Shown here piece after piece: positions 33,535 through 46,087 of a DNA stretch of 64,000 nt (positions within the stretch are counted from its first letter, which is position 1; every line of letters begins with the position of its first letter). Both the position numbers and the translations under genes were made by a program. The notes under the pieces are model-generated. The model ran no database searches, had not been told where the DNA came from, and was given only the letters and a program-made list of their open reading frames with translations. This DNA comes from Ligustrum vulgare (taxonomy: Eukaryota > Streptophyta > Magnoliopsida > Lamiales > Oleaceae): contig OY743172.1 in the NCBI GenBank assembly GCA_963555705.1, forward strand, positions 22,195,446 to 22,259,445, written 5' to 3'.

Positions 33535-36500
33535 ATGGCAAAACAAAATTCCAAAGACAAGAAAAATTTGAAATTACCTAAAATTAAGGAATTTTATGAT
33601 CCTGCACGGAAAAGTCAAATCATTTGCTTCCCCAAGGCTACTTTGAAGCTTCCATGCAACTTGACAGGAGATTTTAAACTTACCATCCATAAGCCAATGA
33701 CATACCCTTTCGTCCATGCAGTTCTTTTGCAGGGTATGGATATGCGTATTCTCAGTGTCAGCCAGAGGAATTCAACTCGTACTAGACATCCTTGTTTGTG
33801 TCCTCCTCCGCATCACACTTCAGACACAACGTTCATTCCAAAAGCAATCATTTCTGAGAGAATTGATCAAAGGGAGATCAGATGGGGAAGTACAGTCCAT
33901 TATCGTGGAGAGATTTCTTTCTTGTTGAAGTTTTGGGAATGGTCTCTTTGGATTCATAAGCTTCCCATCAAGAAAAATCTTCCTGAACTAGCTCATGCCG
34001 TTTACTCTGCCACTAAGGACTACTCTCGTCCGGACTCTATTTATCGAGCTCTTTGCGAAGTTTGGTGCCCGGAGACCAACACTTTTGTAACTAGCAATGG
34101 ATAGATCAGCATTTCGCTTTGGGATATGCAGGAGATTACTGGACTTTCCATCAGGGGTGATTATTACGAGGAGGTAGTACCAAGTCTTTTGGAACTAACA
34201 AACTCCCTCCCCAGATCTTGCTTATATTTATTTAAGGCCTTTTCACTGATCGTTGACAAAAAGAAGAGTGAGCGGGTCCGCCACAGGGACTGGATTGATT
34301 TCTGGTTCAAAACTGATGATTGTGTTCCGAATCCAAGGAAAAGCAAGGCGTTTAAGCAGGCTATGAAAGCAAATCCATCTTCAGGGGATCGGTCAGTAAC
34401 CAAAGAAAATTTACAGAGACCTGTTTGCACAGAAACATTACGCGATATTCTGCACAGGGACACGGACTACTGGAATACTTCTTTATCCGTTGAAGAACAA
34501 GAAGAGTTGGACATAGCAACTTATCTTTCCCTTTGGCTCGGCCATTTTATTTTTCCTTCTAGAGATGATTGTCTCAGGGTGGGAACTTTTAAAGTAGCTT
34601 CCAGAATGGCTACAAAATCAACTTACAGCTTGGTACCTCCCATCTTAGCTTGCATTTACAGAGGACTTACCGAGACAACAAATTGCGTGACTGGCCATGA
34701 CATTGGATCAGTCAAATATATATTTCCCGGACATTTTTTGTACGCTTGGGCTGCAACTTATTTTGTTCGGGCCCATCTATGCTAACGTTGACAAGAGCAT
34801 TGGTCGTCCTATTATCCGATGATATGCTGGGACTTTAAATGATTTCCAACATTGGGAGGTTGATGCATTTGATTGTCTAGAACTCCTTCGTGGAAAAATG
34901 GACTATAATGATTTTTCGTGGAATCCGATTTATTTACCTCATGGTGGTATACGCACAGATAATAATGAAAGATCTATAGAGACTTCAGAGTTCATGATGA
35001 GTATTCGACCAGGGTTTCTTTCTTACCGTCGTGGTAATAACCTGTTTATTCTTGAAGCTTACAATCCTCACAGATTTGCAAGACAACAAGGCTTTAGGCA
35101 AACGATTCCAAGCTCACCAAAACCAATGATGCTTACAGCCAATGCGTTGACCCTCTACCATGCTTGGTTATCTTTGACGCAGGTAGGAAGTAGATGCACA
35201 TTTCATCTTCCGGGGCGTATTGATGATATACAACTTCAAGTCGATCCATCATACGAAGCTTGGTGGGAAGATAAAGTATATCCTGATCTGAACAAGATTA
35301 AAGTGCAAGATTTATTGTCCAGCGAAGATAATAACTTTGTACTTGGTAAATCTCCATCTGCCCCCGAACAAATAAGAAGTCATAATGCTCGTGAATTGGA
35401 CTCCTCTTATGTAGATTCTCAAGTGACTCTTCGAAAGAGACCTCTGGATGTTCCAAATGGAAGAGGTATCAAGAAAATTAAAATAATACACTCTCGCATG
35501 GATTACACTTCAACTTCAGAACATGTAGAAAAGGTACATGAGCCCATTACAATTTCAGAAAGCAGTAGCTTTATGGACCGAACACCTCAAACACTTGATG
35601 CCACACTTCCTTTGGAAAGCAGTAGTCCTAGAGACCAGGTAAGATTTATTTATCATTCAATTTTATTTTATTTATTTATTTATTTATTTTTGAATGATAA
35701 TTTGCATCTCATTTTTCGTTTTGAATTCGAACTTCAGATTCCTCTTTCTCAAGTATTGCGTCGGAAGCGGACAATACGACCTAAAGATTCTCAGGTTGTG
35801 AAGAATCCTAAGGAAGCTTGTTCTGAAACATTTAGACATGACTTGAGCATCCCAGATGTATCCTATGGCGATGAAAATTTGGATATGTCGCCTCAAACAC
35901 AAAACGCAGGTATACATCTTCATTTTTTAGCCCATTCAATGCCCTAATAGATTGGTATTTAATTTCTTCAACTTTCTATTTGTTGTAGGATTTCCACAAG
36001 TTCCTGAAGGGATGTTTTATTCAACAGATCATCGTAGTGAGAACCATGAGATGATTGGTGCACTTGATGAAATTTATGGCAACGATAGACATGAGCCTCC
36101 TTGCAAATACCCAAGCAGTATTAATAACGGTGTCATATCACCTAATCAAGATAATCTTAATGATGAGGTGAATTCTGAGCCTTTGCGAGTTAGCAGTTCA
36201 GAGATTGGACAGGATACTTCGAATACCTCTCCTTTATTAGCATTACTAGCTCAAGGTCAGAAGATAAATAATTGTGAGACGACACCAATATGTTCTTCCA
36301 TCTCTAGTCCTCTGCACAGATTTATCAAAGAATCTTCTTTCTTGAAGAATGCTCTACAAGAAGCTAAGATTAATTTCCTGCGGGCATTGTTTAAGGAAGC
36401 TTTGAAGCATGGTTTTTCCAACATTCGGACTTGGTGGAATGAAAGCAAATCAACTCTTCGGGATGTGATCATCAATCAGTTCCGTACAGATCCAATGCCT

Positions 36501-36860
36501 TTGATGAGACATATGGATGCATTTCTTGGAGGAGTTGACGTTTATCTTGCTAAAAGGCAACAATACTTGGAGTGTTTGACTGCAGAAGAAAAGGCTAAGC
36601 AGTTGAATCTCTTGATATCCAGATAGCAGCAGGGAATTCCACATGTTCTTCTTTGGAAGCTCGAATTAGTGATTTGAATTCAGAGCTGGATAGACTTCGT
36701 GATGAACTCCAAACTTGCCAGGAAAATACCAGTTCACTTGAGACGAAGAAGACCTCATTGGAGTAAGCGTAGGTTAAAGATGCCACAATTGCAGGATCCA
36801 TTGATCAAGAAAGGAAGGCTCTTGAAAACAACTTCTTGCAGTTGATTGACAGTTATTGAT
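33535..36860 (+). pseudogene. Plant mobile domain (PMD, aminotransferase-like) gene carried antisense by the Tat element
   Basis: The gene starts at ATG 33535 just after the tandem repeats. It encodes a protein of the PMD family (the family of MAIN/MAIL1 and many transposon-carried relatives). Recognisable pieces: WSLWIHKLPIKKNLPELAHA, ISLWDMQEITGLSIRGDYYE, FLSYRRGNNLFILEAYNPHR and LTLYHAWLSLTQVGSRCTFH followed by LPGR. A Ser-rich linker, then a C-terminal region with likely coiled coil (to about 36860), follow. Probable introns: 35640-35737 (gtaagattt ... cttcag) and 35911-35989 (gtataca ... ttgtag). It is broken: an in-frame TAG at 34102-34104, a frameshift near 34765-34785, a TGA at about 34819-34821, and further stops after 36624. 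It runs opposite to gag-pol. Its function within the element is unknown. Confidence 0.75.
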
Positions 36861-37173
36861 TAAGATAGAATGAAGACTTCTTCTTCTTCTTTCTTTGCTA
36901 TATTGTATGAACTTTGATTCATCAACATCATTCTTTCTTGTACTTTTTTTTTTTTTTTTTTGCAAAGAAAGTTTAATACATGAAAATAGAAAGAATTTAT
37001 TGATTTTGACTGAACTTGAATTTATAATTTCCATTCAAGCTGCCTACGTACCCAAAAGGGATCAAGTCAAAACGTAGTTCATTACAACAACATTTTTTTT
37101 ATAGAGCCGTTCACAGTTTATCCTCTTGCGGGCCAGGAGTAGTACATTTAGGTACAACAAAATTTAAAGAACT

Positions 37174-40100
37174 TCAAGCATAAAAACGCTTTAGGAATTT
37201 TTCGTTGATAGGCCCAATTTGTAGTCCATCTTTGTCAACGATCTTGTATGCTCCATTTGTGAACACGTGAGTAACAAGAAATGGACCATCCCATTTAGGT
37301 TGGAACTTGCCCCCAGTTTTTCTTGTGATTATGATTGGTCTGCGCACAGAAAGTACCATATCTCCTACTTGAAATGATCTTGGTCGCACCCTTTTCTTGA
37401 AGGACTTTGCCATACGAGCTTGATAACATTCCAAGTGCATTTGTGACTCTAATCTCTTCTCATCCAAAGCTTCTAGCTCCTCGAGTCGAAGACGGGCATT
37501 TTCTTCTGTTGTCAACCCTTCTTGAATAGCAATCCGCAATGATGGAATTTGGCATTCTAAAGGCAGGACAACTTCTACTCCATACACCAAAGCATAAGGG
37601 GTAGCTTGTGTCGGGGTCCAGTAAGTAGTGCGGTAAGCCCACAAGGCTTCTACAATTCTTTCATGCCAGTCCCTTTTTGATTTAGACACAACTTTCTTCA
37701 ACAGGTTGCACAGGGTCTTGTTGAATGCCTCTGGAAGTCCGTTGGCTGCTGCATTATACATGGATGAATTGTATTGTCTGAACCCAAATTTAGCACATAA
37801 ATTATTTATGTGGCTATTGCAGAAAGGCTTTCCATTATCAGTGATGATGTGTCGAGGAACTCCATACCGGTAAATGATTTGAACACGAATGAAATCCGCA
37901 ACATTTTCTTTCTTTACTTCCCTCAGCGGTACAGCTTCAGCCCACTTGGAGAAATAATCAGTTCCAGCAAGGATGTATGAATGTCCAGCTGAAGATTTTG
38001 GAGTTATAGATCCAATCACATCAAGGCCCCAAGCATAGAAAGGCCACGAGGCTATCGTCGGGTGCAATGGTTCCGGAGGCTGGTGGATGAAATTTGCATG
38101 GACTTGACAAGCTTCACATTTCCTTGCATAGTCCATAGAATCTTGAACCATGGTTGGACAATAGTACCCCATTCTTTTTATCCGAAAATGGAGCTTGGGC
38201 CCGGACTGATGAGCACCGCATATTCCAAAATGAGCTTCTTCAAGAACGTGTGATTTTTCCTCATTACTTAGGTATCGAAGGAAAACTCCATCAAATGAAC
38301 GTCGATAGAGTGTGTTCTTGTAGAATATGAAGCGAGAAGCACGCCTTCGGACTTCAGTCCTACGACGGGGATTGTCCGGTAACTTCTGATGTTGAAGATA
38401 ATCAATTATTGGTTGCCTCCAATCAGCTTTTTCTTCACCGGAAATTTCAACACTATTGTTTTCTTGCAGATTCTCTGGAAATAGTGGTGGAATAACCCAT
38501 TTTTGAACAATTGACAGCTGGTGGATAGACTCTTCATCCGATCTGGCTAGAACAACAGCTAAATTGGCTAATGCATCAGCTTCTTTGTTTTCATTTCTTG
38601 GAACAAATTTGATTTGTATTGATTCAAACTGCTTCAAAAGTGTTGATGCGTACTCATGATATGGCTTTAGATCCAAATTTCTGACTTCATATTCGGATAG
38701 ACGCTGGTTGATTATCAACATAGAATCTCCAAAGACTTCTAATTGATTAATTCCCATGTCCAATGCAGTCTCCAAACCAATAATGAGAGCTTGATATTCT
38801 GCCATGTTATTGGAACACTTTTCTGTCAAAGCAAAGGCATATGGCATAACTTGATCATGGGGAGTGACAAATACGACTCCTGCTCCAGTACCGTACTTTC
38901 GAGCTGCCCCGTCAAAGAATAGCCTCCATGAAGGTACAACTTCAGTGTAAAAGACTTCTTCATCCGGAAGGTCTTCAGAGAGCTCCCATTCTGCCGGAAT
39001 TGGATGATCAGCGAGAAAATCTGCTAATGCTTGTCCTTTAACAGCCTTTTGAGGAATAAAATTGATGTAAAACTCCGATAATAGAAGTGCCCATTTTCCT
39101 ATCCTTCCAGAAAGAATAGGCCTTGACATTATGTACTTTAATGGATCCACCCTTAAGACTAGATTGATTGTGTGTGCTAACATATAATGCCTCAATTTCT
39201 TAGCTGCAAATATCAATACCAAACACATCTTCTCAATTGGTGAGTACTTCAGTTCAGCACCTACTAATGTCCGACTCAGGTAATAGAGCGCATTCTCCTT
39301 TCCTTCATCGTTGTTTTGGACAAGAAGAGCACCTAGAGAATATTATTGCGCTGCAACATAGAGAGTCAATGGCTTTCCAGGAGTTGGAGCTGTAAGCACT
39401 GGTGGGTGAGATGGATATTTCTTAATACTTTGAAATGCATCACGACATGCATCGTTCCATTCAAATGGTACATCTTTCTTTACCAACCTGTTGAATGGGT
39501 GACAACGACCAGCAAGATTAGAAATAAATCTTCGAATATATGCTAACCTTCCTTGAAGAATTTTTAGTTCATGTAAATTGCTGGGTTCACGCATGTTAAT
39601 TATGGCATCAATTTTTGATTTGTCTATCTCAATGTCTCGATGTCGGACTATGAAGCTAAGAAACTTTCCAGAAGTGACCCCAAATGCACAGTTTAATGGA
39701 TTCATTTTCAACTGATAGCGCCGGAGTCTCTTGAAAACATCTTTTAAGTCTTGTAGATGATCGGCTTGTCTTTTTGTCTTGACAACAAGGTCATCCACAT
39801 AACATTCAACTTTCTCATGCATCATGTCATCAAAGACCTTTTGCATTGCCCGTTGATAAGTTGCCCCGACATTTTTCAATCCAAAAGGCATGACCTTATA
39901 ACAATATATCCCCTTAGGTGTGCGGAATGCTGTAAGCTCTTCATCTTTAGGATTCATTCGGATTTGATTGTACCCAGAAGATCCATCCATGAAAGAAAGA
40001 ACCTCGTATCCAGTTGTTGCATCCACCATTAATTCTGTTATTGAAAGTGGAAAATCATCTTTAGGACAAGCTTGATTTAGGTCTCGAAAGTCAACACAAA

Positions 40101-40449
40101 CTCGTAACTGTCCATTCTTCTTTCTGACAGGAACAATGTTAGCAATCCAAGTCGGATACTTGACTTCACGTATGGACCCAGGTTCAATGAGTTTGTTGAT
40201 TTCTACTTCAATTTGGGGAATCAATTCTGGCCGAAATCTTCTCTAAGGTTGCTTGATAGGAAGAACTCCATGCTTTACTGCAAGATGATGCACAGCAACT
40301 TTAGGATCCAGCCCTGGCATTTCTTTGTAGGACCATGCAAACACATCCTTGTATTCTTGTAGCATGTTGAAATACTCAGATTCTTCTTTTGGACTCAGAA
40401 GGGCACTGACATAGATTGGCCTCGGCTCCTCTTCTGTTCCCAAGTTCAA
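37174..40449 (-). pseudogene. pol part of the Tat element: RT, two RNase H regions, integrase; interrupted by stops
   Basis: Same frame as gag. Reverse transcriptase core lies at about 40240-39500, with DFRDLNQACPKDDFPL, MPFGLKNVGATYQRAM and the catalytic ECYVDDLVVKT. A degenerate RT-linked RNase H region is around 39340-39100. The extra RNase H (about 38950-38550) includes FFDGAARKYGTGAGVVF and the catalytic CSNNMAEYQALI. Integrase (about 38300-37550) has a zinc-binding H-H-C-C segment (HFGICGAH ... CEACQVH) and the D,D,E residues in GLDVIG, ITDNGKPF and LPEAFNK. Stop codons interrupt the frame at 40243-40245 (TAG) and 39343-39345 (TAA). No frameshift is seen from 44583 down to the end at 37174, where the product ends with the typical GPINEKFLKRFYA tail. 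Confidence 0.9.
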
Positions 40450-43400
40450 CTATTTCAAATCGTCCACAGTAGCTTGCCCCCCTTCTTCAAATGTTGGCGG
40501 AGCTGGTTCAGGTTCATCTGATGTGTATTCTGGGTTACCAACTTCTTCAAAAGCAATATGGTTTATTCATACTTTTTCTTCATTTCCGTCATTCTTTTGA
40601 AGCTTGGAAGTCTTTCTAGTTTTGTGCCTTCTCCTGGAATGTTGAGTCTTTAAACTCGTATCTGAATTCTTAACTCCAAGTCGAGAGAAGGCAGATTGCC
40701 TTTGAGATGATTCTATAAAAGTCCGAGGTTTTTCATCAACTTGAGCAGATATGGGGTCATTGCTGCTTAACCTCTGGAAGACTGAGACTTTGTCTTTTGA
40801 TTTAGTGGCTGTTGAAGATTCTCCCTTTAGCCTTTCGAATACCGAAACTCTGACGTTTTCACCTTGAATTCGGTCAAATACGGAAGGTCTCGACTCTTCG
40901 GATTTTTCTTCAGGAATCTCACATATTTGAATCATGATTGGGTTTGAGGAGACCTTCTTAACTTTAATCTGTTTCGGTTGATTTGGATTATATCCCAAGC
41001 CATATTTTGGTTGTGATATGATTGATCCATCCAAACCTGATGGGACACGTCCACCTGCAAGTACTGCGTCAAGATCACCTAATTTTCGGGGTACTCCTCT
41101 TCCAAACCCAGCATTTTCAAACAGTTTATTGACTCTCGGATTGTAACATCCCTTGAAAGTTCTCTTCATTTCGTCAACCCCTTTTGCATGTGTCAAATTC
41201 TGTTCAGGTGAATTAGAGATACGGAGTCTTGATATACTTGGAATAGATGTTGAAGCTTCACCAACCTTTGCGACTTTCATAAGATTATGTGGCATAACTA
41301 GTTTTGTAATGTTAGGTATCGGAAAAGTCAATTCTTTCCTCGATAACTCAATACTTTTTGAAGTTTCCTGAGGCTGTTTACCTCTAGAAGACCTTTCACA
41401 AGTAAGTTTTGATTTACCTATCATAAGTTGATGTGGCGGAACTACAACTTTCTGATTTACACTTTCCATTTCAAACCCCGCTGTAGATAACCCTGCCGAA
41501 TGAAATTCTTCATCTTCAAGGTAAAACTTGGCGTCTGCGAAGTAAGCTTCTTCTTTCAGGAAGGGTTTGGTCTCAGCTACCACGCATTTGACTTCTCCAT
41601 CTCGGCTGTACTTAAAACATTGATGCCAAGTTGAGGGTACCACTCCTGTTTCATGTAGCCAGACACGTCCAAGAAGTAATTCATAAGATGTTTTGGCATC
41701 AATGACGTGGAAGAGAGCTGTGGAAACTAGGTCTGCAATTTGTAGCTTCAAGTGTATCATGCCAACGGCTCCTTGACCTTTCTAATTGAATCCCTGAATC
41801 ATGATGTTGCTTTTGGACAGATCTCCAATCTTTATTCCAATTTTCTTCATAGTATTGATTGGCATAATGTTCACAGCTGAACCACAATCAATCATTATCC
41901 GATGTATTTTGCACTCCCGGATATAACCACAGACATAAAGAGGCCTGTTATGCAAACGAGATCCCAGCTGTAAGTCATCGTCATTAAATGTGATTGTGGC
42001 CATACAGTCTTGGTAAGTTGTAGAAGTAATTGGTTCCAACACTTTCCCTTGATAAGATTCTGGATCAATCAATGTTGTGATCAAAGCCATCCTATCATCG
42101 AAAGGTAGATCTAGAGCCTCAGACAAACTTGTGTTTGAAGAGATATTATTGAGACGTGATATTACTTTCTTCGTCTTCGAACTCTCTCCTGCAACATTCT
42201 TTGATTTACTTTCTCCATCCAGACCGATGACGTTAGAAGTGAAACATTCTTCGTCAAAGAAATCCTGAGGAAAATACTCTCCCAAAGTTATGGGTCTAGG
42301 AGGTGAACTTGTCTTAGCTTTGGACTTCTTCTTACTGTTTCTTGGCCTCCTTCTTAGCCTTGATTGTTCATCACGTATATCAGGATTTGGTAGTTGTTGA
42401 GCTTTTCGGTGTCGTCTTTTCACGAGAGTCCATGGCATATCACTTTCTTCTGAATGTGTTTCTTCAATAGGAGAAATTTCCATACTCAATGCCCCCAGTG
42501 TTGGTTCTGTAAGAGATATCAAAGATGGTATTTTACCTGTTTTGTTGGGCGTCTGATATTTCTCCTTCTTGCTTATGAATGTGGACCAACCATCACCAAT
42601 TTCATCTTCAAATTCCGAATCGGAATCCCAAACATCCAAGTCATCTGTCATGATTTCATAAAATGTTGGACGGTTGGGAGCATGTGGTTTATCCATTTCT
42701 GGATATATGTATGTGATGGTGACTTCTCCGTCTACCTCGAACTCTTTTGGAATAGCTCCTTTTGGAAGTTGAGGTCCAAACTCCGTTACCTCAGGCGAGA
42801 ACTTGTCCATATCATATGCAATAGGGGCAAACTGCTCTTTATTTGCAACAGGGATTGGATTGAATGACCCAAAGGAAATCATCGAACAAGCAGCTGTTGG
42901 ATTTTCACCAGTTTCGAGTTTGATCTTATTTTCTTTGTCCAGGCGAACAATAAGATCTTTCAACACGAAACATCTCTCCACCGGATGACTGATTATTCTG
43001 TGGAACCTGCAGTACTTAGGATGATCGACTTGACTAGCCTCTTCTGGCCTCTTCGATGTTGGAAGTTCGATTATTCGTTGTTCAAGGAGTTGATCTAAAA
43101 TCCCAGAAACTTCGGAGTCTGAGAATGGATACTCATTTTCTTCAAGTTCTTTCAAACTTAGAAGACCTTTCTTTTGTGCTTGTGCCTTGTTAGGCCTGAA
43201 CTCCTGCTTTGGCTTTGAATTTGGATTTGGATTTGAATTTGATTTCTGAAAAGTGATTTTTGCAGGAGCGGTAGATATGGCCAGAGATTCTTTCAACTTA
43301 CCTGGCTTACTGTCCTTTTTTACTTCCTTCTTGGGATCTCTTTTGTCACGCGGGTCGCTTGGCAAGTAACTTCCATGCCTTGTAATTTGAATTTCTAAAT

Positions 43401-44583
43401 CATGAGCACGTGTGGCCAACTCTTCAAAAGAGTGAGGCATATTTGCTTGGAGATTATAAAGGAGTCCCCAATGCATGCCTTGCACACACATGTCGATAGA
43501 GGATGCTTCGCTGATAAGTTCCTTGCAATTAAGGACGAGATTTCTCCAGTGCTCAATGTATTCAACAACTGGTTCCTCCTTATTTTGCTTAGTTCTAGCA
43601 AGTTCTGGAAGGCTGATGGTCCGTCTGGTGCTATAGAAACGTGTGAGAAATTCACGTTCGAGCTGATCCCAACTGTCAATTGACCCGGCTGTCAAGTCTG
43701 TATACCATTCAAATGCAGCACCTTTGAGGGAGCGTACAAACTGCTTTACCATGGTATCATTGTATGTGCCAGCATTGTGACATGTTTCAATGAAATGAGC
43801 TACATGTTGTTTCGGGTTTCCCTTTCCATCAAAATACTGAAATTTCGGTGGTTGGTAGCCAAGAGGCATTCTCATCTCGTCGATTCAACGACTATATGGT
43901 TTGGCATAAAACAATGAAGATTGCGGTGAGCCACCGTATTGAGCACGGATGGTGTCAGTGATCATATGTTGAAGTTGTTGGACGGACAAAGAGCCAACAG
44001 AGAGTTGAGTGGTGTCACGAAACACATTTTGCACAACGGTACGGTCATGCATATCTTGTTTCTGCTGGTACTCTTGGATTTCAGGATCTTTAACTTTGGA
44101 GGAGCTTGCATTTTCAGGGTTGTCCTTTTTCAAAGGGTTTTGCAACTCCAGTCGATGCATGAGAGCTGCGATTTGTGCATCTTTTTCCTCCAAAAACTTT
44201 GTCAACTTTTCAATGGAGACTGTCATTTGTTGAACTCGATCATCAGTGTCTGGTGACATTTCTGTTACCTTCACCGGCTCGATTGATTCTTCAGAAGCGG
44301 TATAGTCTCCCCATTTTCGTGGAGAAGTAGCATAAGTCGATCCAGAAACAGACCTGCCACTGGAGATAGAACCAAAACAAGGACTTTTCGCCAAGTTCTT
44401 TTCTGACAACCGGGAGCCCTGCTTCTTGAAAGCGATTTTCATTTTGCCCTTTTTGGAGAACTTCTTCAATGGTGTAACCAGTTGAGTTTTCCCGAATTTT
44501 GTTTGGGCTCTAGTCACATGGAAAAGTTCAGCAAGTGTTTCTTCCAAACGGGTCACAGTTTCCTTCGCTTTTTCGCTTGCCAT
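40450..44583 (-). pseudogene. gag-protease part of the Tat element, interrupted by stops
   Basis: The frame starts at ATG 44583 (MASEKAKETV). A coiled-coil-like stretch (about 44260-44130) precedes the conserved capsid-like part with MPLGYQPPKFQYFDGKGNPK, FVRSLKGAAFEWYTDL and EFLTRFY. A CHHC-type zinc motif, CRFHRIISHPVERC, lies near 43000. The protease-like segment IMIDCGSAVNIMP is near 41890, with DCGS at the position of the usual D-T/S-G. Stops at 43885-43887 (TGA), 41782-41784 (TAG), 40567-40569 (TGA) and 40450-40452 (TAG) break it, all in the same frame. The first two sit at positions where relatives have Arg and Gln, which fits C-to-T changes of CGA and CAG. No product of full length can be made without stop read-through. 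Confidence 0.88.
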
Positions 44584-44645
44584 GTTTGACGTATTTGTTG
44601 AAACTTGAAAGTTTTGCAGAACGGAAGATGAGATGCAAGAGGGTC

Positions 44646-44665
44646 CCACTGGGCGTGCCAAGAAA
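44646..44665 (-). other. Probable primer-binding site of the Tat element
   Basis: On the minus strand, cttggcacgcccagtgggac directly follows the 5' LTR end. This string type recurs at this position in many plant Ty3/gypsy elements. The matching tRNA was not identified. Confidence 0.6.
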
Positions 44666-44667
44666 TT

Positions 44668-45203
44668 TGTACGACGAATTTCGAAGTATTATTAAAAATA
44701 CTGAAATTGTTACAAATTGAATTTGAGAAAATACAAGTGGACAGCTCATGTAAATGCAAAAATTGTAAAATCCTCTGATTAACGATCTGCGTGTTTGAAG
44801 ACAAGGGGCTACATGGCTTGATTCCTGGACTTCTGAATTTGCTGGAAAATTTGATTTGTTGAAAGATTGCTTGTTTGTCACTTGGAATTTGAGACTTGGA
44901 TTTGAACTTTGGATTTGCATTCGGATTGACTTGCTTTGATTTGAAGAAGGCTTTGATCTTCTTGAAATTGATTTGAACTTGCTTGATTTGAAGAAGATTT
45001 TGATCTTCTTGGATTTTGGACTTGGCTTGAAGTTTGAGAGAATTTTTGTATTGTCCACCTGCAATTCTCTTTTCTTGCTTTTCTTTTCTTTTCCCTTTTT
45101 TTTTCATGGACCAATGGTCCTATTTATAGAGAGAATTTTGTAATCACCTCATTTGTAATCACCTCATTTATTTAAATAAATAAATAAATAAATAAAATGG
45201 TTA
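44668..45203 (-). repeat. 5' LTR of the Tat element, truncated in U3
   Basis: It matches 31714-32238 of the other LTR, from TGTACGACGAATTTCG to aaaatggtta, and then stops; the outer 135 bp of U3 are missing. A 13-bp local duplication (cacctcatttgtaat) is specific to this copy. The TATA box (minus strand ctataaatagg) is retained. Confidence 0.85.
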
Positions 45204-46087
45204 TTTATTTAAATAAATAAATAATTACAATGATGTAATTATCAAATGTTATCAAAGTATGAAAACGTATAGAGAACAATTGTAATAAAATTTCAAGTAC
45301 TTTTTCATTTTCGATCTTCTCCCTAAAAAAAAAATTCGGGGGCAACCCTCATACAAACCGTCGGTAAAAATACAAATCGTGCCCCAATACATCGAAAAGT
45401 CTGAGTCCGCAAGTTGGGTTTTAATATTTGGAAATGAGCAAATTTAAGTGTCGGGTATTTTTTTATTTTTTTTTACAGTACAATAAATCTGTAAACAATG
45501 AGAAAACTGCCAATTTTTTATTTAATCGTTGTGTGATTATCTTTATGAAGCTGAATTTTGCTTCATTATCCAAGTGGTGTCTGGAATTTCAATTGAAACC
45601 ACATTTCAGTTTTACGACTTGCCCCTATTATAGACAAATTTTATTGGAATACTAGATCAGGGGACAAATGTTGAAAATATCTCCTCAATTGATTTTTTTT
45701 TTTTTTTTTTTTTGGTACATCCTCAATTGATTAAGTTAAAGACGTGTTTTTGAACGTAAAATAAGATAGATATCCTCTTATGACCGTAGCTTAACATGAC
45801 AGGTAAATTAATTGAGAGATCATTTAATTCCTAAAACCTATGAATTAATCGATATGTCAAAGTTGCTTGATAGAACAATTTTATGTAAAACAAATACATT
45901 AATCATGAAATAAATTCTCTGTTTCGGCAGGCTAGATTTCATTCGAAACAATTTTCAAGAGTACAATCACTAACTCCAATTATTATACAGTCGGATAAAA
46001 TCAACAAAATGGCCCCTTTGTGACTAAATATTTATCAATTTATTCTGAGTACAGGAAAAGAAAGAAGAAAAAGATGAATCGGGTGTG
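45204..46087. other. AT-rich sequence between the Tat element and the JmjC gene
   Basis: Repeated aaataaataaat strings, a T run near 45690-45713, and no recognisable gene. The last part includes the 3' UTR of the minus-strand JmjC gene. Confidence 0.4.

Larger units (their letters stand above)
31714..45203 (-). mobile_element. Ty3/gypsy LTR retrotransposon, Tat lineage, with antisense PMD gene
   Basis: Minus-strand element of 13.5 kb. The 5' LTR is 44668-45203 (truncated) and the 3' LTR 31714-32372. A polypurine tract is next to the 3' LTR, and a likely primer-binding site follows the 5' LTR at about 44646-44665. One gag-pol frame runs from 44583 to 37174. Two RNase H regions are recognisable: the RT-linked one is degenerate and an extra one carries an FFDGAARKYGTGAG-type motif. 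Dual RNase H is a hallmark of the Tat lineage. Between pol and the 3' LTR lie a plus-strand PMD gene (33535-36860) and 76-bp tandem repeats (33078-33496). About ten substitutions are seen between the LTRs over about 520 aligned bases. The copy is coding-dead and has lost the outer U3 of its 5' LTR. Confidence 0.9.

Noticed and set aside
43885..43887. TGA between the two gag frames as a programmed read-through signal
   Set aside because: Five further stops of all three types interrupt the same frame, so simple inactivation is more likely than programmed read-through.
31356..45410. A hAT (Tip100-type) element into which the Tat element inserted
   Set aside because: The left end at 31356 is suggestive, but the supposed right end near 45400 matches too poorly and no 8-bp duplication could be found.
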